A DNA stretch of 35,593 nucleotides. Origin: Jatrophihabitans sp. (GTDB taxonomy: Bacteria; Actinomycetota; Actinomycetes; Mycobacteriales; Jatrophihabitantaceae). Made by a program: the position numbers and the translations under genes. Positions 16,992 to 24,650 of the stretch are shown here, piece after piece; position 1 is the stretch's first letter; every line of letters begins with the position of its first letter. The notes below the pieces were generated by a model. The model was not told where the DNA came from and searched no databases. It worked only from the letters and a program-made list of their open reading frames with translations. Where the stretch lies: contig JAOPUX010000198.1 of the NCBI GenBank assembly GCA_025963285.1, positions 1-35,593 on the forward strand, in the 5' to 3' direction.

Positions 16992-17144
16992 ATGAACCTG
17001 CGAGACGTGCCTGACGATGTCTACGCCGCGCTAGCTCCCGCCTATGTTGCTCTGGCTGAGCGTCTCGGCGGCCCCTTGATCACGTGCGCCGCGAAGTTGG
17101 TGACGGCCAGCGGTCCGCGTTGCGGGTTCGATCTGATCGCGTGA
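16992..17144 (+). pseudogene. Chimeric vapBC remnant: VapB head fused to VapC tail
   Basis: An open frame of 50 codons that joins two parts of a type II toxin-antitoxin pair. Residues 1-15, MNLRDVPDDVYAALA, match the start of FitA/VapB-type ribbon-helix-helix antitoxins. Residues 17-50, beginning AYVALAERLGGPLIT and ending GPRCGFDLIA, match the C-terminal end of VapC PIN-domain toxins, where the sequence usually reads YVALAE-x-LGAPLLT-x-D-x-RL. The rest of the antitoxin and roughly the first three-quarters of the toxin are gone, in frame. The late PIN aspartate expected after LLT-x is Ala here (LITCAAKL). So it is a deletion scar, not a working toxin. A translated product could still bind the upstream palindrome only if the short head folds, which is unlikely. 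Confidence 0.72.
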
Positions 17145-17180
17145 CAAGCACAGGACTACCGATGGGGGCAGGATCGGGGC

Positions 17181-18587
17181 ATGCCTCTTCACGCAGGACA
17201 GTCGACCCAGCCCGAGCACCGTGACCAGCCGCACGACGCCAACCCGTTCTTCGGCATGGCCAACCCGGCCCAGGGCTCGGCGATCTCCACGCCCAAGAAC
17301 GCGCTGGCCGACGGCCCGGTCGAGGCCGACGTCGCCTATCAGCTGATCCGCGACGAGCTGCTCCTCGACGGCAGTGCCCGGCTCAACCTGGCCACGTTCG
17401 TCACGACGTGGATGGAGCCGCAGGCCGGCAGGCTGATGGCCGACTGCGTCGACAAGAACATGATCGATAAGGACGAGTACCCGCAGACCGCCGAGCTGGA
17501 GCGGCGCTGTGTCGCGATCCTCGCCGACCTCTGGCATGCCCCCGACGCCGGGTCGGCCACCGGCTGCTCGACCACCGGCTCCAGCGAGGCCTGCATGCTC
17601 GGCGGGATGGCGCTCAAGCGGCGCTGGCGCGCGCGCGTCGGGGACGACCCGGCACGCAAGCCCAACCTCGTGATGGGTGCCAACGTCCAGGTCTGCTGGG
17701 AGAAGTTCTGCCGCTACTGGGACGTCGAGCCCCGCGTGGTGCCGATGGACGGTGACCGCTTCCACCTCGACGCGGCCAGCGCGGCGGCCGCGGTCGACGA
17801 GGACACCATCGGGGTCGTGGCGATCCTGGGCTCCACCTTCGACGGCAGCTACGAGCCGATCGCCGAGATCGCGGCCGCCCTGGACGAGGTGCAGCGCACG
17901 CGCGGCATCGACGTGCCGATCCACGTCGACGGGGCGTCCGGCGGCATGATCGCGCCCTTCCTCGACGAGGAGCTGGTGTGGGACTTCCGGCTGCCGCGGG
18001 TGGCCTCGATCAACACCTCCGGTCACAAGTACGGGCTGGTGTACCCCGGGGTCGGGTGGGTGCTGTGGCGCGACGCCGACGCACTACCTGCCGACCTGAT
18101 CTTCAACGTCAACTACCTCGGGGGGCAGATGCCCACCTTCGCGCTGAACTTCTCCCGGCCGGGTTCGGAGGTCGTGGCCCAGTACTACACGTTCTTCCGG
18201 CTGGGCCGCTCCGGCTACCGCGCGGTGCAGCAGGCCTCCCGGGATGTCGCGATGTTCCTGGCCGACGAGATCGAGCGGCTCGGCCCGTTCTCCCTGATCT
18301 CCCGCGGTGACCAGCTGCCGGTCTTCGCGTTCACCACAAGGCCCGACATCACGGGGTGGGACGTCTTCGCCGTGTCGAGGCTGCTGCGGGAGCGGGGCTG
18401 GCAGGTGCCGGCCTACACCTTCCCCGAGAACCGGCAGGATCTTGCCGTGCTCAGGGTCGTCTGCCGCAACGGTTTCTCCCACGACCTGGCCGAGATGTTC
18501 CTGGCCGACCTCAAGGCGGCCCTCGCCGAGCTGCAGAGCGTCACGCCGGGGGCGCCGATCTCCGGGCCGAGCGGCTTCCGGCACTGA
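17181..18587 (+). CDS. gadB: Glutamate decarboxylase
   Basis: A PLP enzyme that converts glutamate to GABA and CO2, consuming a proton. The 468-residue protein covers the full family length. Signature segments: ATFVTTWMEP (about 71-80), CSTTGSSEACMLGGMALKRRW (129-149), HVDGASGGMIAPF (248-260, with the PLP-contacting Asp), and SGHKYGLVYPGVGWVLWR with the Schiff-base lysine at 283. NVNYLGGQMPTFALNFSRPG is also typical. There is no adjacent glutamate/GABA antiporter gene, so an acid-resistance cycle cannot be completed from this locus; a metabolic GABA-shunt role is possible. The ATG at 17181 follows GGATCGGGG and a loose hexamer CAGGAT six bases upstream. Confidence 0.95.
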   Translation: MPLHAGQSTQPEHRDQPHDANPFFGMANPAQGSAISTPKNALADGPVEADVAYQLIRDELLLDGSARLNLATFVTTWMEPQAGRLMADCVDKNMIDKDEYPQTAELERRCVAILADLWHAPDAGSATGCSTTGSSEACMLGGMALKRRWRARVGDDPARKPNLVMGANVQVCWEKFCRYWDVEPRVVPMDGDRFHLDAASAAAAVDEDTIGVVAILGSTFDGSYEPIAEIAAALDEVQRTRGIDVPIHVDGASGGMIAPFLDEELVWDFRLPRVASINTSGHKYGLVYPGVGWVLWRDADALPADLIFNVNYLGGQMPTFALNFSRPGSEVVAQYYTFFRLGRSGYRAVQQASRDVAMFLADEIERLGPFSLISRGDQLPVFAFTTRPDITGWDVFAVSRLLRERGWQVPAYTFPENRQDLAVLRVVCRNGFSHDLAEMFLADLKAALAELQSVTPGAPISGPSGFRH

Positions 18588-18623
18588 CCAGCCCGGCCGT
18601 CCCGGCGACGAGTCGCGGCTGGT
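18587..18623. terminator. Possible bidirectional terminator between gadB and the zinc ribbon gene
   Basis: ACCAGCC (18587-18593) and GGCTGGT (18617-18623) form a 7-bp stem with a 23-base loop in the 38-base gap between converging genes. No T-run. Weak evidence. Confidence 0.3.
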
Positions 18624-18625
18624 GA

Positions 18626-18904
18626 CTACTGCTCGGTGACGGGTGCCGGCGGCGTCACGGCCTGGCTCGACTGCAGCCCGGCCAGCAGCTCGTCCTTCTG
18701 CTCCTTGGTGACCTTCGAGGCGGAGCCGCAGGCGGCACAGGTGAGGACGTAGCGCCGCGAGATCGGGAAGGTCGGGATGAAGAAGAGCGTGAACTTCCGC
18801 GTGATCTGCGAGAGGCGATGGGCGGCCGGGTTGTGGCAGCGGCCGCAGACGAGGGTGAGCATCGCCAGGTTCTTCACGTAGGAACGGAATCCGAAGATGA
18901 GCAT
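18626..18904 (-). CDS. Small zinc ribbon protein
   Basis: A 92-residue protein with two CxxC knuckles: CGRCHNPAAHRL near residues 20-31 and LTCAACGSASK near 54-64, spaced as in zinc-ribbon (zinc_ribbon_15 type) proteins. Between them lies the hydrophobic FTLFFIPTFPISRRYVL, a conserved feature of this family. Partner and function are unknown. The ATG at 18904 is preferred because GAGG lies about 7 bases upstream on the minus strand and this start gives the usual family beginning MLIFGFRSY. An open frame runs 27 codons further upstream, but that extension looks non-coding. It converges with gadB. Confidence 0.82.
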   Translation of the reverse strand: MLIFGFRSYVKNLAMLTLVCGRCHNPAAHRLSQITRKFTLFFIPTFPISRRYVLTCAACGSASKVTKEQKDELLAGLQSSQAVTPPAPVTEQ

Positions 18905-19042
18905 GTCGTGCCTCGGCGGGTGAGTGGGTCGGCAGGTTCGTCGCAGTTTAGGCCAGATGTCGACATATCGAGCCACCTTGATCATCGATCATTTCTTTGG
19001 GCCCCCGAAGATCCGCTGGCTCTCGATCGACGTCTGAGCCTG

Positions 19043-19792
19043 TCAGCCGGCGCGCAGCCAGGTGGAGGAGCCGTCGGCGCCGACGACGATCCCGGAGACG
19101 CCAGGCTGGCGATCCAGCCAGCCCTCCGCGTCGCGCCCCATGGCGAGTGCCGCGGTGGCGTAGGCATCGACGAGCCCGATGGAGCTGCCCACGACGGTGA
19201 CACTGGCCGTCTCCGTAGGGCAGCGGCCGCTGTGCGGATCGACGATGTGGGCGCCCCGCTCGGCGGTTCCGGAGGTGGCGACGGCCAGCGGGCCGGCAGA
19301 CTCCACGACGCCGACGTAGCTCAGCGGCTGAAGTGGATGGCTCACCCCGACGCGCCACGGCCGCCCCGGCGCCGCCTCGCCGATGCACTGCACGTCCCCG
19401 CCACCGTTCACGCAGTGACTCGTGGAGCCGGCGCTGACCAGGAGGTCGGAGATGGTCTCGATCGCCCAGCCCTTGACGTACCCGCTCGGGTCGAGGCGGC
19501 CGCTCGGGTGCGCCGTGAAGTAGCCGCCCGTCTCGACCCGCAGCTCGGCGCAGCGCCGGAGCACCTCGCGGACCTCCGGAGCGCAGGCTGCCAGCCTGAT
19601 CTCGCCGCGGCCGAGCCGGCTGATGTCGCTGCCGGGACGGTACGTGGAGAAGATCGCGTCGATGCGATGGGAGTACGCGACGACGTCGTCCATCACCGCC
19701 GACTCCACGCCGGAGCTGCGCACGTCGATGGAGAAGACCGTGCCCATGCAGCTCCAGACCCGCCGGCGCGGGATCGCCGCGGCCGCGCTCAC
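19043..19792 (-). CDS. apbE: FAD:protein FMN transferase (ApbE family)
   Basis: ApbE cleaves FAD and attaches FMN covalently to a Ser/Thr of extracytoplasmic flavoproteins, using Mg2+. The 249-residue sequence shows the N-terminal MGTVFSIDVRSSG, the conserved GYVKGWAIE (about 128-136), the nucleotide-binding HCVNGGGDVQCIG (about 151-163), ATSGTAERGAHIVDPHSG (about 192-209) and a C-terminal DAYATAALAMG that carries a metal-binding aspartate. It is shorter than typical ApbE and lacks an obvious signal peptide, as in other actinobacterial versions. It overlaps the FMN-binding protein gene by 4 bases, and that protein carries the matching attachment motif, so the pair is very probably enzyme and substrate. 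Confidence 0.92.
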   Translation of the reverse strand: MSAAAAIPRRRVWSCMGTVFSIDVRSSGVESAVMDDVVAYSHRIDAIFSTYRPGSDISRLGRGEIRLAACAPEVREVLRRCAELRVETGGYFTAHPSGRLDPSGYVKGWAIETISDLLVSAGSTSHCVNGGGDVQCIGEAAPGRPWRVGVSHPLQPLSYVGVVESAGPLAVATSGTAERGAHIVDPHSGRCPTETASVTVVGSSIGLVDAYATAALAMGRDAEGWLDRQPGVSGIVVGADGSSTWLRAG

Positions 19793-20295
19793 TTGACGCC
19801 CGCCGCATCCAGGGCACTCTGCAGCGACTGGAGGTAGCCGTCACTGGTGTATGTCGCGCCGGAGACGGTGTCGATGTGGGCGCTCTGCGCAGTCAGCGTC
19901 TCCTGCAGCAGCTGCGGGGCGGCGGAGGCGTTGATCTGCTGCGAGCGGCCGTCGAAGGCGGTGAGCTGGGCGAAGGAGACGTTGACGATCTTCCCGCCGC
20001 GCACCGTCACCTTCACCTGGACGATGCCGTAGCGCGTGGTGACCGACGCGCCGAGGTAGGTCTTGCTGGTGGCCGGTGCCGTCGAGCTCGACTTCGCCTT
20101 TGGCGCGCTCGACGACCTCGCCGCGGGACTGGTGGTCTTGGCCGACGGGGTGGTGCCGGTCGTGGCACCGGTCTCGGAGAGGCCCGCGGAGGGCAGGGCG
20201 CCCGGGGAGCTCAGCGGGTGCGACTCCGTCTTGAAACTGAGCAGAGCCACGAGGCCGGCCACGGTGCTGACGAGGGTGAAGAGGATGCGTTTCAT
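19789..20295 (-). CDS. FMN-binding domain protein, substrate of ApbE
   Basis: A 168-residue extracytoplasmic protein. It has an N-terminal hydrophobic segment (MKRILFTLVSTVAGLVALLS) serving as signal or anchor, a Ser/Thr/Ala-rich linker to about residue 78, and a C-terminal FMN-binding domain. This domain shows VTVRGGKIVNVSFAQLTAFDGRS and ends with DTVSGATYTSDGYLQSL. The SGAT motif (145-148) is the known site type where ApbE links FMN, probably at Thr148. The ATG at 20295 is chosen because it begins a proper signal sequence and follows the reductase stop by 7 bases; the longer open frame lies inside the reductase gene. Role: electron carrier outside the membrane. Confidence 0.92.
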   Translation of the reverse strand: MKRILFTLVSTVAGLVALLSFKTESHPLSSPGALPSAGLSETGATTGTTPSAKTTSPAARSSSAPKAKSSSTAPATSKTYLGASVTTRYGIVQVKVTVRGGKIVNVSFAQLTAFDGRSQQINASAAPQLLQETLTAQSAHIDTVSGATYTSDGYLQSLQSALDAAGVK

Positions 20296-20302
20296 CGGGG
20301 CC

Positions 20303-21667
20303 TCAGAAGGTGAAGGATTCGTGGTGGATATGGCGGCGGGGCACGCCTGCGGCGCGCAGCTCGCGGCGCAGTGCCTCGACAAGGCCGTCGGGCCCACAGA
20401 GGTAGACGTCGTGGGCCGCGAGGTCGGGCACCAGCTGTTCGAGCGCCGACCGGCTGAGCGGGTCGTGGCCTCGCGGCAGGTGAGTCGAGAGCAGGTAGTG
20501 CACCCGGGCCCCGCGGGCCTGGCCGATGGCGTCCAGTTCGCGGTGCAGGACGAGGTCCCGGGCGCTGCGGGCGCGGTAGAGCAGCGTCAGGTCGCCGGGT
20601 GCCGCAGGGATCGACTCGAAGAGGGAGCGCAGCGGGGTGATCCCGACTCCGGCCCCGATGAGCAGGACCCTGCGGCGCCGCCGAGCGGCCGCGGTGAACG
20701 AGCCGTAGGGGCCTTCGGCCAGTACCCGGGTGCCGGGTGTGAGGTGGTTGAGCGCCTGGCTGTGCTCGCCCGCGGTCTTCACCGTGATCCGGAGCTGGTT
20801 CGGCTGGGGCGCCGACGAGAGCGAGTAGGGGTTCGCCGCGTACCAGAGTTCGCGGGTGAGGAAGCGCCAGCGGAAGAACTGGCCCGACTCGGCTCGCAGC
20901 CGGCTCAGGTTGCGGCCCTGCAGGTACACCGACACCGTGTTGGGGCCCTCGGGAACCACGGCCTGGACGCGGAGCAGGTGCCGCGGCAGGTTCAGCAGCG
21001 GGACGATGAGCCGGTACCAGAGCAGGGTGGCCCCGACGCCGATGTACATCGCCGACCAGAGCACCCGGTTGCGCATAGAGGTGAAGTCCGCCCCGGTGGA
21101 GAACTGGTGGCTGAACATCAGCGCCACGGCGAGGTAGGTGTAGAGGTGGATGAAGTGCCAGGTCTCGTAGCGCAGCCGACGCCGCGCGGCTCGGGCCGAG
21201 GTGACGCCGACGGCCACGAGCACGCCGAGTGAGACGGTGGCCATCAGCACGTCGGGGTAGGTGGTGAGCAGCGACCACGTCTGCGGGACGAGCCCGGCGT
21301 GGGCGCTCACCGCGTAGCCCCAGATGATCAGCAGCGTGTGTGCCACGGCGAGGCTGACCACGTAGCGGCCGCCCATGGCGTGCCACCGGGCCAGCCGGTC
21401 CGAGCCGACGCCGCGCTCCAGCGCCGGAACCCGGGCCATCAGGGCGAGCAGGACGGCGATCGCATAGCCGGCGAGCAGGCCGGTGACGCGCCCGGCGTTG
21501 GTGAGCCAGCTGCCCCAGCCGTAGATGAAGAGGGTGTCCTGCCACCAGAGGCCCACGACTCCGATCGCGCCGACCGCGATGACCGCGAGGGCAAGCTGCG
21601 GGCTCATCCGAAGTGGCTTCGGGGCCCGCGCGGCATGCGACGGGGGCGACAGCAGGGTGGTCGACAC
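20303..21667 (-). CDS. Ferric-reductase-like transmembrane haem / FAD-NAD(P)H oxidoreductase
   Basis: A 454-residue membrane oxidoreductase. The N-terminal half (about 25-245) has six hydrophobic helices with histidine pairs spaced as haem ligands: His96 and His110 in RWHAMGGRYVVSLAVAH, and His174 and His187 in IHLYTYLAVALMFSH. The C-terminal half is a ferredoxin-reductase-type module: FAD-binding NPYSLSSAP, NAD(P)-binding LLIGAGVGITPLRSLFES and the terminal CGPDGLVEALRREL and HHESFTF. It should take electrons from cytoplasmic NAD(P)H through FAD and haems to the outer face. The GTG at 21667 is chosen because AAGGAGG sits six bases upstream (21680-21674 on the minus strand), the best ribosome site here; an ATG at 21712 is weaker. 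Confidence 0.9.
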   Translation of the reverse strand: MSTTLLSPPSHAARAPKPLRMSPQLALAVIAVGAIGVVGLWWQDTLFIYGWGSWLTNAGRVTGLLAGYAIAVLLALMARVPALERGVGSDRLARWHAMGGRYVVSLAVAHTLLIIWGYAVSAHAGLVPQTWSLLTTYPDVLMATVSLGVLVAVGVTSARAARRRLRYETWHFIHLYTYLAVALMFSHQFSTGADFTSMRNRVLWSAMYIGVGATLLWYRLIVPLLNLPRHLLRVQAVVPEGPNTVSVYLQGRNLSRLRAESGQFFRWRFLTRELWYAANPYSLSSAPQPNQLRITVKTAGEHSQALNHLTPGTRVLAEGPYGSFTAAARRRRRVLLIGAGVGITPLRSLFESIPAAPGDLTLLYRARSARDLVLHRELDAIGQARGARVHYLLSTHLPRGHDPLSRSALEQLVPDLAAHDVYLCGPDGLVEALRRELRAAGVPRRHIHHESFTF

Positions 21668-21721
21668 GGCGAGCCTCCTTCCGGGGTCTGTACGTCCATC
21701 CTGGGCGGGCATCTTCTCCGC

Positions 21722-21733
21722 TTCCTCTCAATC
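21722..21733 (-). promoter_or_regulatory. Candidate regulator box, copy upstream of the reductase gene
   Basis: On the minus strand GATTGAGAGGAA (21733 to 21722), about 55 bases before the reductase GTG. It matches, with one difference in 12, a sequence at 23974-23963 upstream of the response regulator. May be a response regulator half-site or coincidence. Confidence 0.25.
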
Positions 21734-23201
21734 AGCTGGGAGCAGATGCTGACTGTGGCTGCGCGGGCAGCAGCACGGTGACGGTGCAGCCGTGATCTCC
21801 GTCGAGAGAGATCGTGCCGCCGTGAGCAGCGACGATGGCGGCGACGATGGGCAGGCCGAGGCCGCTGCTGCCGGTCGTGGTCGAGCGGGCATCGGCTCCC
21901 CGGACGAACCGCTCGAAGACCCGGGAGGCGAGCGCGGCGGGTACTCCGGGCCCGTCGTCACTGACGCTCAGCTCGACCTGCCCGTCCAGCAGCCGGAGAC
22001 GGGTCCGGACGTTCGTCCCCGGCGGGGTGTGGGTGCGCGCGTTCGCCAGCAGGTTCGCCACCACCTGGTGCATCGCCGTCCCGTCCGCCTCGATCTCGAG
22101 CGGCTCGGCCGGCAGCACGAGTTGCCAGCTGTGCTCCGGAGCCGTGACCCGCGCATCTGCCACGGCGTCGAGGACGACATGCGTGAGGTCCATCAGCTCG
22201 GGCTGCAGCGGCACGCCCGCATCCAGCCGGGCGAGCAGGAGCAGGTCGTCGACGAGGTGACCGATGCGCTCGGACTCGCCGACGATCCGGCGCAGCGAGG
22301 CGCGGACCTCCTCAGTCTGCGCGGGCGAGGCGCTCATCCGCTGGGCCAGTTCGGCGTGGCCCCGGATCACCGCTACCGGTGTGCGCAGCTCGTGGCTGGC
22401 GTCGGCGATGAAGGCGCGCAGCCGCTCCTCGCTGGCCTGTCGCATCTGCAACGCGCCCTCGACCTGCTCCAGCAGGGTGTTGACCGCCGACGCCACCGTG
22501 GCCACCTCCGTGCCCTGGGCACCGACCGGGGCTCGCTCCGGCAGCGAGACGGCGCCACTGCCCATGGGGCGCCTGGCGATCTCGGCCGCGGTCTCGGCGA
22601 CCCGGCCCAACGGGCGCAGCGTGCGGCGCACCCCGACGGCCACCGCCACGCCGATCACCAGGAGGGCTGCCAGGAAGACGATCACCTCGATGCTGACCAG
22701 GTGGCCGATGGTCTGGTGGACCCCTTGCAGGGGCAGGCCCGTGACGAGCACGTCGCCGTCCTGCCCGCGTGCCACGACGACCCGGTACGCGCCGAGATCG
22801 GGCAGGTGCACGGTGTGCGGCTTCGAGTCGATCGGTAGCCGTGCCAGCACCGCGCGGGCCTCGGGGGAGACGGCGGCCTGGTCGTCGTGGCGCCCGATCA
22901 CCGCGGCGGCGGTCACCACCCCGTCGAGGATCCGTGCGCCGAGGGTTCCGACGGCCTGCCCCTCCACGCTCTGGAACTGGCCGGGGTTGTCGGCGTCGTG
23001 GTCGTCGTGCTCGAGGTTGATCGAGTACCGCGACCCAGCCGCGGCCAGCTGGCTGTCCAGGCGCCCCGCCAGGAAGTGGCTCAGTGCCAGGGTGGTGGCC
23101 AGCGCGATCACCACGAAGCCGACCGCCAGCAGGGCGACGATGCCGACCACGATCCGGGTGCGCAGGGTCCGCGGGCGCAGCCTGGCGACCAGGCGCCTCA
23201 T
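21732..23201 (-). CDS. Sensor histidine kinase
   Basis: A 489-residue membrane sensor kinase. Two helices, IVVGIVALLAVGFVVIALATTLAL (about 18-41, written in part) and IEVIVFLAALLVIGVAVAVG (171-190), bracket an extracytoplasmic sensing domain of about 130 residues rich in Asp and His (for example LEHDDHDADN). A HAMP region follows, then the H-box SHELRTP with phosphorylatable His270, an N-box NLLANARTHTPPGT, and G-boxes DDGPGVP and GSSGLGLPI. It belongs to the TcrY / TrcS type common in actinobacteria. The ATG overlaps the response regulator stop by 4 bases. The His/Asp-rich outer domain could sense a metal, but this is speculation. It ends 64 bases upstream of the reductase gene. Confidence 0.92.
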   Translation of the reverse strand: MRRLVARLRPRTLRTRIVVGIVALLAVGFVVIALATTLALSHFLAGRLDSQLAAAGSRYSINLEHDDHDADNPGQFQSVEGQAVGTLGARILDGVVTAAAVIGRHDDQAAVSPEARAVLARLPIDSKPHTVHLPDLGAYRVVVARGQDGDVLVTGLPLQGVHQTIGHLVSIEVIVFLAALLVIGVAVAVGVRRTLRPLGRVAETAAEIARRPMGSGAVSLPERAPVGAQGTEVATVASAVNTLLEQVEGALQMRQASEERLRAFIADASHELRTPVAVIRGHAELAQRMSASPAQTEEVRASLRRIVGESERIGHLVDDLLLLARLDAGVPLQPELMDLTHVVLDAVADARVTAPEHSWQLVLPAEPLEIEADGTAMHQVVANLLANARTHTPPGTNVRTRLRLLDGQVELSVSDDGPGVPAALASRVFERFVRGADARSTTTGSSGLGLPIVAAIVAAHGGTISLDGDHGCTVTVLLPAQPQSASAPS

Positions 23202-23920
23202 CCGGTGGACCGGGCCGGGGTCTCGGAGGCCTTCAGCAGGTAGCCGACGCCGCGGACGGTGTGGATCATCGGCGGGCGGCCCTTGTCGATCTTCTTGCGC
23301 AGGTAGCTGATGTAGAGCTCGACCACGTGTGCGTCCCCGCCGAAGTCATAGTTCCAGACGCGGTCCAGGATCTGGCCCTTGGAGAGCACGCGGCGGGGAT
23401 TGCGCAGCAGGTATCGCAACAGTTCGAACTCGGTGGCGGTCAGCGCCACGGGCTCCCCGCCGCGCCAGACCTCGCGTGACTCCTCGTCCATCACCAGGTC
23501 ACCGACGCTCAGCCCCGCAGCCAACTCCTGCCCACCCACGCCGGCGCGGCGCACGAGGCCACGTAGGCGGGCCACCACCTCCTCCAGCGAGAACGGCTTC
23601 GTGACGTAGTCGTCGCCGCCCGCGGTGATGCCGGCGATCCGATCGCTGACCGAGTCACGCGCGGTCAGGAAGAGCACGCAGACCCGGGGATTGATCAGCC
23701 GCAGCTCCCGCAGGACGTCCAGGCCGGTGATGTCGGGCAGCATCACGTCCAGCACCACGATGTCGGGCACCAGCCGCTGCGCGGTGGCGATGGCGGCAGC
23801 ACCCGTGGCGGCGGACTCGGTCTCCCAGCCCTCCAGGCGCAGCACCCGGGTAAGCACGTCGGCCAGATCGGGCTCGTCGTCGACGACGAGGGCACGCACC
23901 GGAGTCAGCGGGTTATCCAC
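23198..23920 (-). CDS. OmpR-family response regulator
   Basis: A 240-residue two-component response regulator. The receiver domain (about 8-120) shows acidic pocket VVDDEP, phosphoacceptor Asp58 in IVVLDVMLPD, Thr86 in LFLTARD and Lys108 in VTKPF. The C-terminal winged-helix DNA-binding domain (about 140-230) has LTATEFELLRYLLRNPRRVLS and a recognition region ending VHTVRGVGYLL-like (IHTVRGVGYLL). The start is GTG at 23920, with GGAG close upstream. It is the first gene of the five-gene minus-strand operon and most probably controls it. Confidence 0.93.
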   Translation of the reverse strand: MDNPLTPVRALVVDDEPDLADVLTRVLRLEGWETESAATGAAAIATAQRLVPDIVVLDVMLPDITGLDVLRELRLINPRVCVLFLTARDSVSDRIAGITAGGDDYVTKPFSLEEVVARLRGLVRRAGVGGQELAAGLSVGDLVMDEESREVWRGGEPVALTATEFELLRYLLRNPRRVLSKGQILDRVWNYDFGGDAHVVELYISYLRKKIDKGRPPMIHTVRGVGYLLKASETPARSTG

Positions 23921-23962
23921 TGCTCCAGCATCCGGTGTGAACCGTCTGTTGTTGCTCTACGT

Positions 23963-23974
23963 TTCCTCTGAATC
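23963..23974 (-). promoter_or_regulatory. Candidate regulator box, copy upstream of the response regulator
   Basis: On the minus strand GATTCAGAGGAA (23974 to 23963), about 43 bases before the response regulator GTG, in the 195-base divergent gap 23921-24115. See the partner copy at 21722-21733. Nothing else was recognised in this gap. Confidence 0.25.
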
Positions 23975-24115
23975 GGGCGACGGCTGCTCCGCCCCGGGTT
24001 GGCGGGCCTGGGCTGCTCCGCGCCGGCTCGGCGGGGATCGAGACCCCTCCGGCTTCAGGGCCGGGGGAGAGTGCCCACAGAGGGTTGTCAGAGGAGACCT
24101 GGAAAGGCTGTGCGT

Positions 24116-24580
24116 ATGACCAACACTCTCCAGTCCACGGACATCCGTCAGAGCCCCGTCGTCCGCCTTGGGCGGGCGCGGGCAGCCCTCGTCCAGCTCC
24201 AGGGTGCGGCGGCGGCCCTCACGCTCATCGTCGCCGCGATCCACGTGATCGATCAGGGCGGCATCCCCGGCAACAAGGCGCCGTCCTATGTGGGGGTCGG
24301 GTACTGGCTGCTCGAACTCGCCGCCCTGGGCGCGGCGGTGATGCTGTTTCGCACGGGGCGCCCCACGAGCTGGCTGCTGGGCCTCGGTATCGGCGGCGGA
24401 CCGCTGGTCGGCTTCATCCTCTCCCGCGGCCCTGGCCTGCCGGAGTACACCGACGATCGCGGCAACTGGGGGGAGCCGCTCGGCATCGCCAGCATCGTGG
24501 TCGAGGGCCTGCTCATCCTGGCCTCGCTCGCCGGCCTTGCCCTTGCCATGCGCGTTCAGCGGTCCCGCGCGGCCAGATGA
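24116..24580 (+). CDS. Small four-helix membrane protein, unknown function
   Basis: A 154-residue protein I do not recognise. It has about four hydrophobic helices: AAALTLIVAAIHVIDQ, YWLLELAALGAAVMLF, WLLGLGIGGGPLVGFIL and IASIVVEGLLILASLAGLALA, with short loops. The loop LSRGPGLPEYTDDRGNWGEP between helices 3 and 4 is likely external and polar. The ATG at 24116 is chosen because GGAAAGG (24101-24107) lies 8 bases upstream; an upstream extension in the same frame looks non-coding. It is divergent from the two-component operon and closed by a hairpin at 24582-24605, so it is probably a single-gene unit. It could be linked to the redox operon by a shared intergenic region. Confidence 0.7.
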   Translation: MTNTLQSTDIRQSPVVRLGRARAALVQLQGAAAALTLIVAAIHVIDQGGIPGNKAPSYVGVGYWLLELAALGAAVMLFRTGRPTSWLLGLGIGGGPLVGFILSRGPGLPEYTDDRGNWGEPLGIASIVVEGLLILASLAGLALAMRVQRSRAAR

Positions 24581-24581
24581 C

Positions 24582-24605
24582 CAGAGCGCGGCATCGCGCG
24601 CTCTG
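24582..24605 (+). terminator. Hairpin after the four-helix membrane protein gene
   Basis: CAGAGCGCG (24582-24590) pairs with CGCGCTCTG (24597-24605), 9 bp with a six-base loop, right after the stop. No T-run. It also separates this gene from the marR promoter. Confidence 0.55.
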
Positions 24606-24614
24606 AAGTGCCAC

Positions 24615-24649
24615 TTGATAAGGTCAAACTGATAAGGCTAGACTTATCA
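24615..24649 (+). promoter_or_regulatory. Leaderless marR promoter with overlapping MarR operator
   Basis: TTGATA (24615-24620), 18 bases, TAGACT (24639-24644), then six bases and ATG at 24651: a good promoter that starts transcription at the start codon. Over it lies a perfect inverted repeat TGATAAG (24630-24636) / CTTATCA (24643-24649) with six bases between. A third copy of TGATAAGG is at 24616-24623. A MarR dimer bound here would cover the -10 element and the start codon, an autorepression arrangement. Confidence 0.75.
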
Positions 24650-24650
24650 T

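Noticed and set aside
23999-24115. Longer start for the four-helix membrane protein
   Set aside because: The extra 39 residues are Arg/Gly-rich without similarity to anything, and a good ribosome site precedes 24116.
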